DNA of 13,489 bases from Pseudomonadota bacterium (GTDB lineage: Bacteria; Bdellovibrionota; Bacteriovoracia; Bacteriovoracales; Bacteriovoracaceae). The notes beneath the pieces were generated by a model. It did not search any database and had not been told where the DNA came from. It was given only the letters and a program-made list of their open reading frames with translations. Made by a program: the position numbers and the translations under genes. Of the stretch, positions 1-5,453 are shown one piece after another (position 1 is the first letter of the stretch; every line of letters begins with the position of its first letter). The stretch is taken from assembly GCA_023432655.1 (NCBI GenBank), contig JAEYUK010000231.1, positions 1-13,489 on the forward strand, in the 5' to 3' direction.

Positions 1-182
1 GCTCACGCCTGCGTCTTGATAGTAAGGGGGCCTTGCGCTCATGCCTTATGAAAGAAGATAAAATGAATCTGAGAGGTCTCGCGCTGGAAGATTACCCTGG
101 GGTGATTCAAGAAGTTCTAAAGCACAAGCCTTATGAGCGGGTGGAAAAAGTGAATCAACCTATGTACCAGATTGGAGGCTAA
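1..182 (+). CDS. moaA: GTP 3',8-cyclase MoaA, C-terminal fragment
   Basis: The reading frame from base 3 to the TAA at 180-182 gives the last 59 residues of a protein whose start lies outside the window. Seen in the sequence: an RLRLDSKGALRSCL segment followed by a tail ending in MYQIGG. This matches the MoaA C-terminus, where the Cys of the 'LRxCL' segment is the last ligand of the second [4Fe-4S] cluster, and the terminal Gly-Gly is a conserved motif needed for activity. MoaA is a radical-SAM enzyme that turns GTP into 3',8-cyclo-7,8-dihydro-GTP, the substrate of MoaC encoded directly downstream. The codons for the last two glycines form the ribosome binding site of moaC, so the two genes are almost certainly co-transcribed and coupled. 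Confidence 0.88.
   Translation, partial: SRLRLDSKGALRSCLMKEDKMNLRGLALEDYPGVIQEVLKHKPYERVEKVNQPMYQIGG
173..177 (+). promoter_or_regulatory. Shine-Dalgarno of moaC inside the moaA Gly-Gly codons
   Basis: GGAGG lies 8 bases before the moaC ATG at 186. It is formed by the codons of the terminal Gly-Gly of MoaA, so one stretch serves both protein end and ribosome binding site. Confidence 0.75.
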
Positions 183-185
183 AAG

Positions 186-653
186 ATGTTAAGTCATATA
201 GATGAAGAGAATCGCCCCCAAATGGTGGATGTCGGTCAGAAAACAGTATCCCAGCGTGAAGCCACGGCCTACGGAATTGTAAGAGTAGGCAAGGCGATCA
301 TGAGTGAACTCTCGGAAGGAGAGATTTCTTCCAAGAAAGGGCCGGTTCTTGCTACCGCCATTATTGCGGGGACAATGGCGGTTAAAAAATGCCATGAGCT
401 TATTCCATTTTGCCATCCACTTCTCTTGGAGAAAATAAAAATCAACATCACACCCATGGATGATGAGCGCTTTGAAATCATTTGTACTGTTGGATGTACC
501 GCCAAAACAGGAGTTGAAATGGAGGCCCTGACAGGGGTTCATGTGGCGGCCCTGACGATTCACGATATGTGTAAGGCCTTATCTCCAGCTATTAAAGTGG
601 AGGACATCCACTTACTAAAAAAAACCGGCGGAAAAAAAGATTATGAAGCTTAA
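186..653 (+). CDS. moaC: Cyclic pyranopterin monophosphate synthase MoaC
   Basis: MoaC converts 3',8-cyclo-7,8-dihydro-GTP, made by MoaA, into cyclic pyranopterin monophosphate, releasing pyrophosphate. The 155-residue product has the usual family length. Visible family hallmarks are MVDVGQK near residue 13, the KKGPVLATA segment with a lysine at residue 51, KKCHELIPFCHPL with His77, GVEMEALTG near 109-117, and HDMCKA at 126-131. These correspond to the catalytic lysines, histidine and acidic residues of the Escherichia coli enzyme. The start at 186 is supported by GGAGG at 173-177. It is the second gene of the Moco operon, and its end overlaps the start of the downstream MobB-MobA gene by 11 bases. 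Nothing is missing or disrupted. Confidence 0.96.
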   Translation: MLSHIDEENRPQMVDVGQKTVSQREATAYGIVRVGKAIMSELSEGEISSKKGPVLATAIIAGTMAVKKCHELIPFCHPLLLEKIKINITPMDDERFEIICTVGCTAKTGVEMEALTGVHVAALTIHDMCKALSPAIKVEDIHLLKKTGGKKDYEA

Positions 654-1752
654 GAAGAACTTTCATCCACGGCTCTTTGGCTTTGCTGGTTTCTCCGGGG
701 CCGGTAAGACCACGCTGATTGAAAAACTTATTCGCGGGATGAAGAGCTATCACATAGGCTTCATTAAGCATGATGCTCATAAGTTCCAGATGGATTACCC
801 GGGAAAAGATACCTTCCGCCAATTAGAGGCCGGTGCTCACGTGGTCTTTATTAATGACTCTGATCACTTTAATCTTCAGGTGAAAGGAGAGAGTTTCACG
901 CTGGAAAAGGAATACTTCAAGGACTGTGATCTGGTGTTTGTGGAAGGTCATAAATATTCCGATCACCCGAAGTTTCTTTTTCTGGATTCAGAAGGAATGG
1001 CCCTGAAGGAATATCAGGAAGGAAAGATTACTAACGTTGAAGCTTTTATTCTGGAAAATCGACAGATGTCTGAGCTTGTGGATAAACCAAGTTTTCTTCG
1101 CGATGATATTGAAGGTCTGATGACCTTTATTAAAGGCCAGATCGAAGCCTCAGTAAGTTCAGTTGAACTCAATGGACTTATTCTCGCTGGTGGTGAGAGT
1201 AGTCGAATGGGAAGTGATAAGTCGCTTCTAAACTATCATGGGCTTCCTCAGACCGAGCATCTTTATCAGCTCACCCAGAAATTGAATCTTAAGAGTTTCA
1301 TTTCCTGTAGAACTCAGCAAATTGAAAAACTTCATCTTTCTCATCTCCCTGTTATTCCCGACAGATTTACCGGATTTGGTCCTTTGGGAGGAATACTTTC
1401 GGCCATGGCCACTTATCCAGATAAGGCGTGGCTCGTGATGGCCTGTGATCTTCCGCTCCTCACGATAGAAACTCTAAATGAACTCATTAAATCTCGTGAT
1501 CCTCTGAAACAAGGCACGGCCTACTTTAATCAGGAACGGAAGCAGTTTGAACCACTGTTTGCGATTTATGAGCCGGGAATCTATTCCCGCATGCTTCATT
1601 TCTTAGGGGAAGGAGTGAGTTGTCCACAGAAAGTTCTGTTTAATTCCAGAGTTAAGATTTTACCCCTGGCCTCACAAGGTAGACTCCAGAATGTTAATAC
1701 ACCAGAAGACCGGGCACAGGTTCTGAAAATTTTAGAAACGGAGAGTTTATGA
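643..1752 (+). CDS. MobB-MobA fusion (Moco GTP-binding protein / molybdenum cofactor guanylyltransferase)
   Basis: This is a two-domain protein of 369 residues. Residues about 11-170 are MobB-like: a Walker A loop, GFSGAGKTT at 16-24, then the KHDAHKF segment at 42-48 and LVFVEGHK at 97-104. Residues about 176-369 are MobA-like: LILAGGESSRMGSDK near 179-193 (nucleotide-binding loop), IPDRFTGFGPLGG at 238-250, the ACDLP metal-binding segment at 267-271, EPLFAIY at 303-309 and NVNTPED at 350-356. MobA transfers GMP from GTP to Mo-molybdopterin to give MGD plus pyrophosphate; MobB is an accessory GTPase that binds MobA. Fusing them fixes a 1:1 ratio. The gene overlaps moaC by 11 bases and moaD by 4 (ATGA), suggesting translational coupling. 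Each domain has its full expected length, so this looks functional rather than degraded. Confidence 0.93.
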   Translation: MKLKKNFHPRLFGFAGFSGAGKTTLIEKLIRGMKSYHIGFIKHDAHKFQMDYPGKDTFRQLEAGAHVVFINDSDHFNLQVKGESFTLEKEYFKDCDLVFVEGHKYSDHPKFLFLDSEGMALKEYQEGKITNVEAFILENRQMSELVDKPSFLRDDIEGLMTFIKGQIEASVSSVELNGLILAGGESSRMGSDKSLLNYHGLPQTEHLYQLTQKLNLKSFISCRTQQIEKLHLSHLPVIPDRFTGFGPLGGILSAMATYPDKAWLVMACDLPLLTIETLNELIKSRDPLKQGTAYFNQERKQFEPLFAIYEPGIYSRMLHFLGEGVSCPQKVLFNSRVKILPLASQGRLQNVNTPEDRAQVLKILETESL

Positions 1753-1991
1753 ATATCAAGATAAAGTACTTTGCTTCTCTTAGAGAAAAATCTCAAAAGA
1801 GTGAAGATCTCATAGAATTAACGACGATGAAAAATCTTTCGGAAATCTATGAAGAACTGCGAGAGAAGTATCATTTTCCACTGACCGCCAATGAAATTAA
1901 ATTTGCCGTTAATAACGAATACGTTGAGCCCCTGTACCAACTTAAAGAGCATGATGTTGTGGCCTTCATTCCACCGGTAGCGGGAGGATAG
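1749..1991 (+). CDS. moaD: Molybdopterin synthase small subunit MoaD
   Basis: This 80-residue ubiquitin-like sulfur carrier is of the MoaD/ThiS family. It begins MNIKIKYFASLREK, typical of MoaD, and ends in IPPVAGG; the terminal Gly-Gly is adenylated and then thiocarboxylated by a MoeB-type enzyme. The thiocarboxylate donates the dithiolene sulfurs when MoaD and MoaE act together on cPMP. The ATG at 1749 overlaps the TGA of the upstream fusion gene as ATGA, preceded by GGAGAG at 1740-1745. moaE begins one base after the stop codon, so the two synthase subunits are made from adjacent, probably coupled cistrons. ThiS would be an alternative by fold, but the neighbours and the direct pairing with moaE make MoaD far more likely. 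Confidence 0.95.
   Translation: MNIKIKYFASLREKSQKSEDLIELTTMKNLSEIYEELREKYHFPLTANEIKFAVNNEYVEPLYQLKEHDVVAFIPPVAGG
1982..1987 (+). promoter_or_regulatory. Shine-Dalgarno of moaE inside the moaD Gly-Gly codons
   Basis: GGGAGG lies 5 bases before the moaE ATG at 1993 and is formed largely by the two terminal glycine codons of MoaD. It is the second case in this operon of a Gly-Gly tail doubling as the next gene's ribosome binding site. Confidence 0.75.
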
Positions 1992-1992
1992 G

Positions 1993-2448
1993 ATGTTCAG
2001 GATTGTCGATGCACCCATTCTTGTTCATGAGTTAACTGATTCCTCTCGGGATGACGTGGGGGCGATTGTTACTTTCGAGGGAAGAGTTCGAAATACCAAT
2101 CAAGGGAAGAAAGTTCTTTCCCTTGAATATGAAGCTTTTCAGGAAATGGCAGAAGCGGAAGGGAATAAGATTATTAAAGAAGCAAAAGAGCTCTTTGCCA
2201 TTGAAGACGCTCACTGCTTCCACCGCATGGGTCATCTCTCTATTCGGGAGATTGCCGTTTGGATCGTCGTCTTTGCAAAGCACCGTGAAGCCGCCTATCA
2301 GGCCAATTCCTATATTATTGATCAAGTTAAAACCCGCGTTCCCATCTGGAAAAAAGAATTCTATGAGACAGGTGAGAGCGAGTGGGTAAAGTGTCTGGCC
2401 TGTGCCGCGAAAGGAATTCCTCATCATGACCACTTCCATCACACCTAA
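1993..2448 (+). CDS. moaE: Molybdopterin synthase large subunit MoaE
   Basis: MoaE is the catalytic subunit of molybdopterin synthase and inserts two sulfurs from MoaD thiocarboxylate into cPMP. The product has 151 residues. Family segments are GAIVTFEGRVRN at 23-34, LEYEAFQEMAE at 44-54, HRMGHLSI at 77-84, KHREAAYQA at 96-104 and RVPIWKKEFYETGESEWV at 115-132. The PIWKKE lysines match the active-site lysines of the family. An unusual tail follows: Cys134 and Cys137 form a CxxC, and residues 144-150 are HHDHFHH, a possible metal site. The tail is encoded in the stretch that also carries the start of the moeB-like gene (overlap 2426-2448), so part of its sequence may be constrained by that overlap. 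Role assignment is firm; the tail's purpose is unknown. Confidence 0.95.
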   Translation: MFRIVDAPILVHELTDSSRDDVGAIVTFEGRVRNTNQGKKVLSLEYEAFQEMAEAEGNKIIKEAKELFAIEDAHCFHRMGHLSIREIAVWIVVFAKHREAAYQANSYIIDQVKTRVPIWKKEFYETGESEWVKCLACAAKGIPHHDHFHHT

Positions 2449-3472
2449 CGAGCTGTTTGGGCGGCAGATCACTTTACTAGGAAATGAGGGGCAGAAACTC
2501 ATTCAGAAAGCACGTCTTTTAATTGTGGGTGCCGGAGGCCTTGGTTGCCCGGCCCTTCAATATCTCTCAGCGGCCGGTGTGGGTGAGATCGGTATTATGG
2601 ACTTCGATAAGGTAAGTCTTTCTAATTTACAGCGGCAGATTCTCTTTAAACCTTCAGATGTTGGAGAGTTTAAAGTTAAAGTCGTAATGGATCGTCTCCA
2701 GGAACTCGCTCCCTTTTCAAAAATCACGGGCCATCCTTTCGCTCTTAATGAGGAGAATGCTTCGAGCCTAATTTCAAACTATGATATCGTTCTTGATTGC
2801 ACCGATAACTTTCACACCAAGTTTCTTCTCCATGATATTTGTTTTCAAGAAAAGAAAGTATTGGTCCAGGCCTCGGTCTATCAGTATGAAGGTCAACTTC
2901 AGGTTTTTGATTTTCGAAATCAGGAGGGTCCTTGCTGGCGTTGCCTCTGGGCCATTCCTCCCGAGGATGGCTGCACCGGCACTTGTGCGGAAGTGGGAGT
3001 CTTAGGTCCTCTCTTAGGAGTTATGGGAAGCCTCCAGGCAGTGGAGGCTCTCAAAATTATCCTGGGTAAACCGTTCCTCACTAACGGTAAAAGCTTATTT
3101 GTGGACTTACTCACTTTATCAATGGATACGAGAAGTTTTAAGGCCCGTAGCGACTGCTCCTGTTGCGTGAAAAAAAATCTTCCTCAGGTGGAAAAGTTAC
3201 AAGTGACTCTGCCGGATGAAATCAATCAATTTATTATTCTTGATGTGAGATCACGGAATGAAAATCAAAATTGTGTTATATTAAAGGGTCTTGAGTGCAA
3301 AGAAATCATTAACGTTCCTCTGGAAGAAGTGAGTTCGTTTCAACCAGAAACTTCAAAGAAGTATCTGGTCGTTTGCAGTAAAGGTATTAGATCCTTAAAG
3401 GCCTGTCGAATGCTTCGAAATGAGCATAGGGAAGTTTACTCCCTCCTTGGCGGTCTCGAGAATATTACATAG
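2426..3472 (+). CDS. MoeB/ThiF-family adenylyltransferase with C-terminal rhodanese domain (MOCS3-like)
   Basis: This E1-like enzyme adenylates the C-terminal glycine of MoaD and, with its rhodanese domain, is expected to hand over sulfur to form the thiocarboxylate. Of 348 residues, about 8-250 are ThiF/MoeB: the nucleotide loop GAGGLG at 35-40, NLQRQ at 67-71, DCTDNF at 124-129, zinc-type cysteine pairs C170/C173 and C244/C247, and Cys187 in TCAEVGVLGPL. Residues about 262-348 are a short rhodanese domain with LDVRSR at 272-277, active-site Cys317 in VCSKGIRS, and a closing LLGGLENI. The ATG at 2426 is preferred, with AAGGAA at 2411-2416. An in-frame GTG at 2402 would add eight residues but lacks a ribosome site. 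The gene overlaps moaE by 23 bases. The layout matches human MOCS3 and mycobacterial MoeZ; a second role charging other ubiquitin-like carriers is possible. Confidence 0.93.
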   Translation: MTTSITPNELFGRQITLLGNEGQKLIQKARLLIVGAGGLGCPALQYLSAAGVGEIGIMDFDKVSLSNLQRQILFKPSDVGEFKVKVVMDRLQELAPFSKITGHPFALNEENASSLISNYDIVLDCTDNFHTKFLLHDICFQEKKVLVQASVYQYEGQLQVFDFRNQEGPCWRCLWAIPPEDGCTGTCAEVGVLGPLLGVMGSLQAVEALKIILGKPFLTNGKSLFVDLLTLSMDTRSFKARSDCSCCVKKNLPQVEKLQVTLPDEINQFIILDVRSRNENQNCVILKGLECKEIINVPLEEVSSFQPETSKKYLVVCSKGIRSLKACRMLRNEHREVYSLLGGLENIT

Positions 3473-3495
3473 AATCTTCACCACGAGGTATAAAT

Positions 3496-4020
3496 ATGAA
3501 TCCATGGCATGATTTAGCATTAGATTTTACAGCAGATGAACTTAACTGCTTGATTGAAATTCCTGCGGGCTCAAAGATTAAGTATGAGATCGACAAAGAA
3601 TCAGGTTTATTAAAAGTTGACCGCATCCTTTATAGTTCAGTCCATTACCCATGTAACTATGGACTCTTTCCTCAGACTTTTTGTGATGATGGTGATCCAC
3701 TAGACGTTCTGGTTATTGGTCAACTTCCCGTGGCCCCTCTTTCCATTATGAGAGTGAGACCCATCGGAGTCATTCGCATGATTGATCAGGGTAAAGGCGA
3801 TGATAAAGTTATTTCCGTTCACGTTGATGATCCTGAATACAATCATATCCGCTCAATTAAAGAACTCGCCCCTCATAAAATTAATGAAATTCGCCGTTTC
3901 TTTGAAAGTTACAAGGAACTCGAGAAGAAGAGTGTGGAGATTACTTCTATTGATGATGAGAAGCATGCGGTCCAGGTGGTGAGGGAATCGATTGAGCTTT
4001 ACCGGAAGTCTTTTAAGTAG
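3496..4020 (+). CDS. ppa: Inorganic pyrophosphatase, family I
   Basis: This soluble cytoplasmic enzyme hydrolyses pyrophosphate to two phosphates with Mg2+. Its 174 residues are close to the 176 of the E. coli enzyme, and the active-site residues can be placed almost number for number: Lys29, Glu31, Arg43, Tyr55, then DDGDPLD giving Asp65, Asp67 and Asp70, then Asp97, Asp102, Lys104, and Tyr139-Lys140 in ESYKELEK. The start at 3496 has GAGG at 3485-3488. It begins 23 bases after the MoeB-rhodanese gene with no terminator between, so it is probably the last gene of the Moco operon. That is logical, because MoaC, MoeB and MobA each release pyrophosphate. It may also be the cell's general pyrophosphatase with its own promoter; the sequence does not settle this. 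Confidence 0.96.
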   Translation: MNPWHDLALDFTADELNCLIEIPAGSKIKYEIDKESGLLKVDRILYSSVHYPCNYGLFPQTFCDDGDPLDVLVIGQLPVAPLSIMRVRPIGVIRMIDQGKGDDKVISVHVDDPEYNHIRSIKELAPHKINEIRRFFESYKELEKKSVEITSIDDEKHAVQVVRESIELYRKSFK

Positions 4021-4030
4021 TCCTACGAGA

Positions 4031-4051
4031 TTTGCTCATGGGATGAGCAAA
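4031..4051 (+). terminator. Candidate hairpin after ppa
   Basis: Perfect 9-base arms, TTTGCTCAT (4031-4039) and ATGAGCAAA (4043-4051), flank a GGG loop 10 bases after the ppa stop. The following bases are A-rich rather than a T tract, so this is a stable hairpin that may protect the 3' end or mark a weak terminator. Confidence 0.45.
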
Positions 4052-4082
4052 AAGTATTTCCCTTAAGAATCCATTATTTATC

Positions 4083-4119
4083 ATACAACATCTTAATCTT
4101 ATAAGGTGTTGTATTCCTT
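4083..4119 (+). terminator. Long hairpin in the intergenic region, candidate terminator
   Basis: Arms ATACAACATCTTA (4083-4095) and TAAGGTGTTGTAT (4102-4114) pair over 13 bases with one U-G wobble and a 6-base loop, followed by a pyrimidine-rich stretch (TCCTTACTCTTT). It could end the Moco operon. The stem is AT-rich, so a protein-binding palindrome is also possible. Confidence 0.45.
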
Positions 4120-4151
4120 ACTCTTTATCGAGTGGCCAGTATTTCATTTCA

Positions 4152-4179
4152 TTGACCGAAATTTAAAAGCTTTTAACAT
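4152..4179 (+). promoter_or_regulatory. Possible promoter of the lipoprotein/secreted-protein pair, with embedded palindrome
   Basis: TTGACC (4152-4157) is 5 of 6 to the -35 consensus, and TAACAT (4174-4179) is a weak -10 at a 16-base spacing. A perfect 14-base palindrome, TTAAAAGCTTTTAA (4163-4176), fills the spacer and touches the -10, where a repressor could sit. The rest of the 201-base gap from 4021 to 4221 holds the two hairpins above and nothing else I can identify. Confidence 0.35.
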
Positions 4180-4221
4180 CAAACTCAATCATTATTCATG
4201 TCTTTCAGGCAAGGAGGCCTA

Positions 4222-4344
4222 ATGCAAAAGTTTGTCGTTCTCATTCTATTGGTCACTCTAGGGGCAGTCGTAAGCAGTTGCGGTAAAGAAGATAGTAAGT
4301 CCAAAAGTTCATCCTCTTCATTCTTTCCAACTGTAAATCCATAA
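4222..4344 (+). CDS. Small lipoprotein, 40 residues, unknown function
   Basis: The reading frame starts at ATG 4222 with a strong ribosome site (AAGGAGG, 4211-4217) and ends at TAA 4342-4344. The product starts MQKFVVLILLVTLGAVVSSC: a positive residue, a hydrophobic core and a lipobox VSSC, predicting lipidation of Cys20 by Lgt and cleavage by signal peptidase II. The mature part is only about 21 residues and is serine-rich, running CGKEDSKSKSSSSSFFPTVNP. The +2 residue is Gly, not Asp, so outer-membrane sorting by Lol is the default expectation. It lies 10 bases before the secreted-protein gene and is surely on the same transcript. I do not recognise a family. Entry-exclusion, lysis and other small lipoproteins share this design, so no specific function is claimed. 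Confidence 0.78.
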   Translation: MQKFVVLILLVTLGAVVSSCGKEDSKSKSSSSSFFPTVNP

Positions 4345-4354
4345 GGAACTCCCC

Positions 4355-5377
4355 ATGAAAACATTATTAAAACTTTCTCTTATTACAACTCTTGGCCTTG
4401 GCCAATTGGCCTATGCTCAACACAGTACTCATCCCGCTGGCCAAAAAATTCAAGCGATCATGGGAACACAGGATGCCATTGATGCAACTCCGAGATGCGA
4501 CGTGGATCTTATGGGTGGGGATGCAGGAGGAAGTCTTGCGGCCATCAATATGGTACCTTGCTTACTTAACTTACAGGCAGGTGTTACTGGTCCCACAGGT
4601 GCTGCAGGAGTTACTAAAACCCTAACTTTTGACGGATATTCATTCAAGGCCCATATCGTGGTCCTTGATACGCCAGTTACTGTTGATGGCAAGACCTATG
4701 ATTACGAAGCTAAAATTTGGACTTGCGATACTAATTGTAACGCCACTACAGATTTTTTCCCGGCCATTTGGATGGCGTTTTCCGCCAATGCTACCAAATC
4801 AGTGAACAAGGGTGTGCTGGTCAATAATTTCGACGCTGATACCGGAAATTTCATTGGCGCCTCATTCATCCGCTGGGATACGGGGTCAGCTACTACTACC
4901 AGGAATATAGAATCAGTTCAGGGTGAATGTCGCTCGGATGGTAGTTTTGATTCTCGCTTTATGAAATATACCCGTGAGGTCTCTACCGGCATTACTAAAT
5001 ATGCCATGAGAGAAGGTGATAATACTGCAGAAGCCTATACCTTGCTTATAGAGCTCAATACTAAAACGAACATTGGTAGCGTAAACGAGAATGGTTCAGG
5101 AGCAGATCCGTTCGAGCGAAAAGCTGCGACGCTGGTGTTTGATGGTGCGAATCGGTCAGACTATACTTATACAGCGACTGGGACTTATACGCCTAGTTTT
5201 CTGACTCTTCCAACTTTTAATGCCAACTCTTTTACTGCTGTCGCTTGTACCGGCGGTGCAATTTCAGCAGGAAATACCAACGGAACGATCACTGAATTAG
5301 GAAAAGGGGTGGGGCTCCTTGCATCTCCTTTGGCCCAGCCTATGAACGGTATGACTCTTAACCCAAGTAATATCTAG
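4355..5377 (+). CDS. Secreted protein of unknown function, 340 residues
   Basis: Residues 1-21 form a clear signal peptide, MKTLLKLSL...QLAYA, with a likely signal peptidase I site after AYA. The mature protein is rich in Thr, Ala, Gly and Asn, low in charge, and probably mostly beta-strand. It has six cysteines (48, 69, 124, 128, 192, 298), an even number that could form three disulfides in the periplasm or outside the cell. Residues 76-86 contain a short run of Gly-X-X triplets (GVTGPTGAAGV), too short to be a collagen domain. No catalytic motif or membrane segment follows the signal peptide. The ribosome site is AAGGAA at 4343-4348, overlapping the stop of the lipoprotein gene, which supports co-expression. 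I do not recognise the family; it may be confined to the host lineage. Confidence 0.82.
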   Translation: MKTLLKLSLITTLGLGQLAYAQHSTHPAGQKIQAIMGTQDAIDATPRCDVDLMGGDAGGSLAAINMVPCLLNLQAGVTGPTGAAGVTKTLTFDGYSFKAHIVVLDTPVTVDGKTYDYEAKIWTCDTNCNATTDFFPAIWMAFSANATKSVNKGVLVNNFDADTGNFIGASFIRWDTGSATTTRNIESVQGECRSDGSFDSRFMKYTREVSTGITKYAMREGDNTAEAYTLLIELNTKTNIGSVNENGSGADPFERKAATLVFDGANRSDYTYTATGTYTPSFLTLPTFNANSFTAVACTGGAISAGNTNGTITELGKGVGLLASPLAQPMNGMTLNPSNI

Positions 5378-5387
5378 TTCATTTTTT

Positions 5388-5431
5388 GACAGGGCGTGCG
5401 TAGCACGTCCTGTCTTATTGACTTTTGTTTT
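5388..5431 (+). terminator. Rho-independent terminator after the secreted-protein gene
   Basis: Arms GACAGGGCGTGC (5388-5399) and GCACGTCCTGTC (5403-5414) form a 12-base GC-rich stem with one G-U pair and a GTA loop. It begins 11 bases after the stop and is followed by the T-rich stretch 5415-5431. This isolates the kinase-fusion gene downstream. Confidence 0.8.
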
Positions 5432-5453
5432 GTGACTGTGTTGAAGTTTAACT

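Noticed and set aside
189..563. Antisense frame within moaC
   Set aside because: It is the reverse of a firmly identified gene and its product resembles nothing; the same reasoning removes the other antisense and shifted frames inside moaE, the kinase fusion, the exporter and the P-type ATPase.
617..645. A8 and A7 runs just before the moaC/mobBA overlap, a possible slippage site fusing the two products
   Set aside because: Both proteins are complete with family-typical ends, and the 11-base overlap is explained by ordinary translational coupling.
2402..2425. GTG start for the MoeB-rhodanese protein
   Set aside because: No ribosome site precedes it, while ATG 2426 has AAGGAA and gives a normal MoeB N-terminus.
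3240..3290. Internal promoter for ppa in an AT-rich stretch of the rhodanese domain
   Set aside because: A TATATT-like hexamer is present but no convincing -35 at proper spacing.
4430..4630. Collagen-like domain in the secreted protein
   Set aside because: Only about four Gly-X-X triplets are present, far too few for a triple helix.
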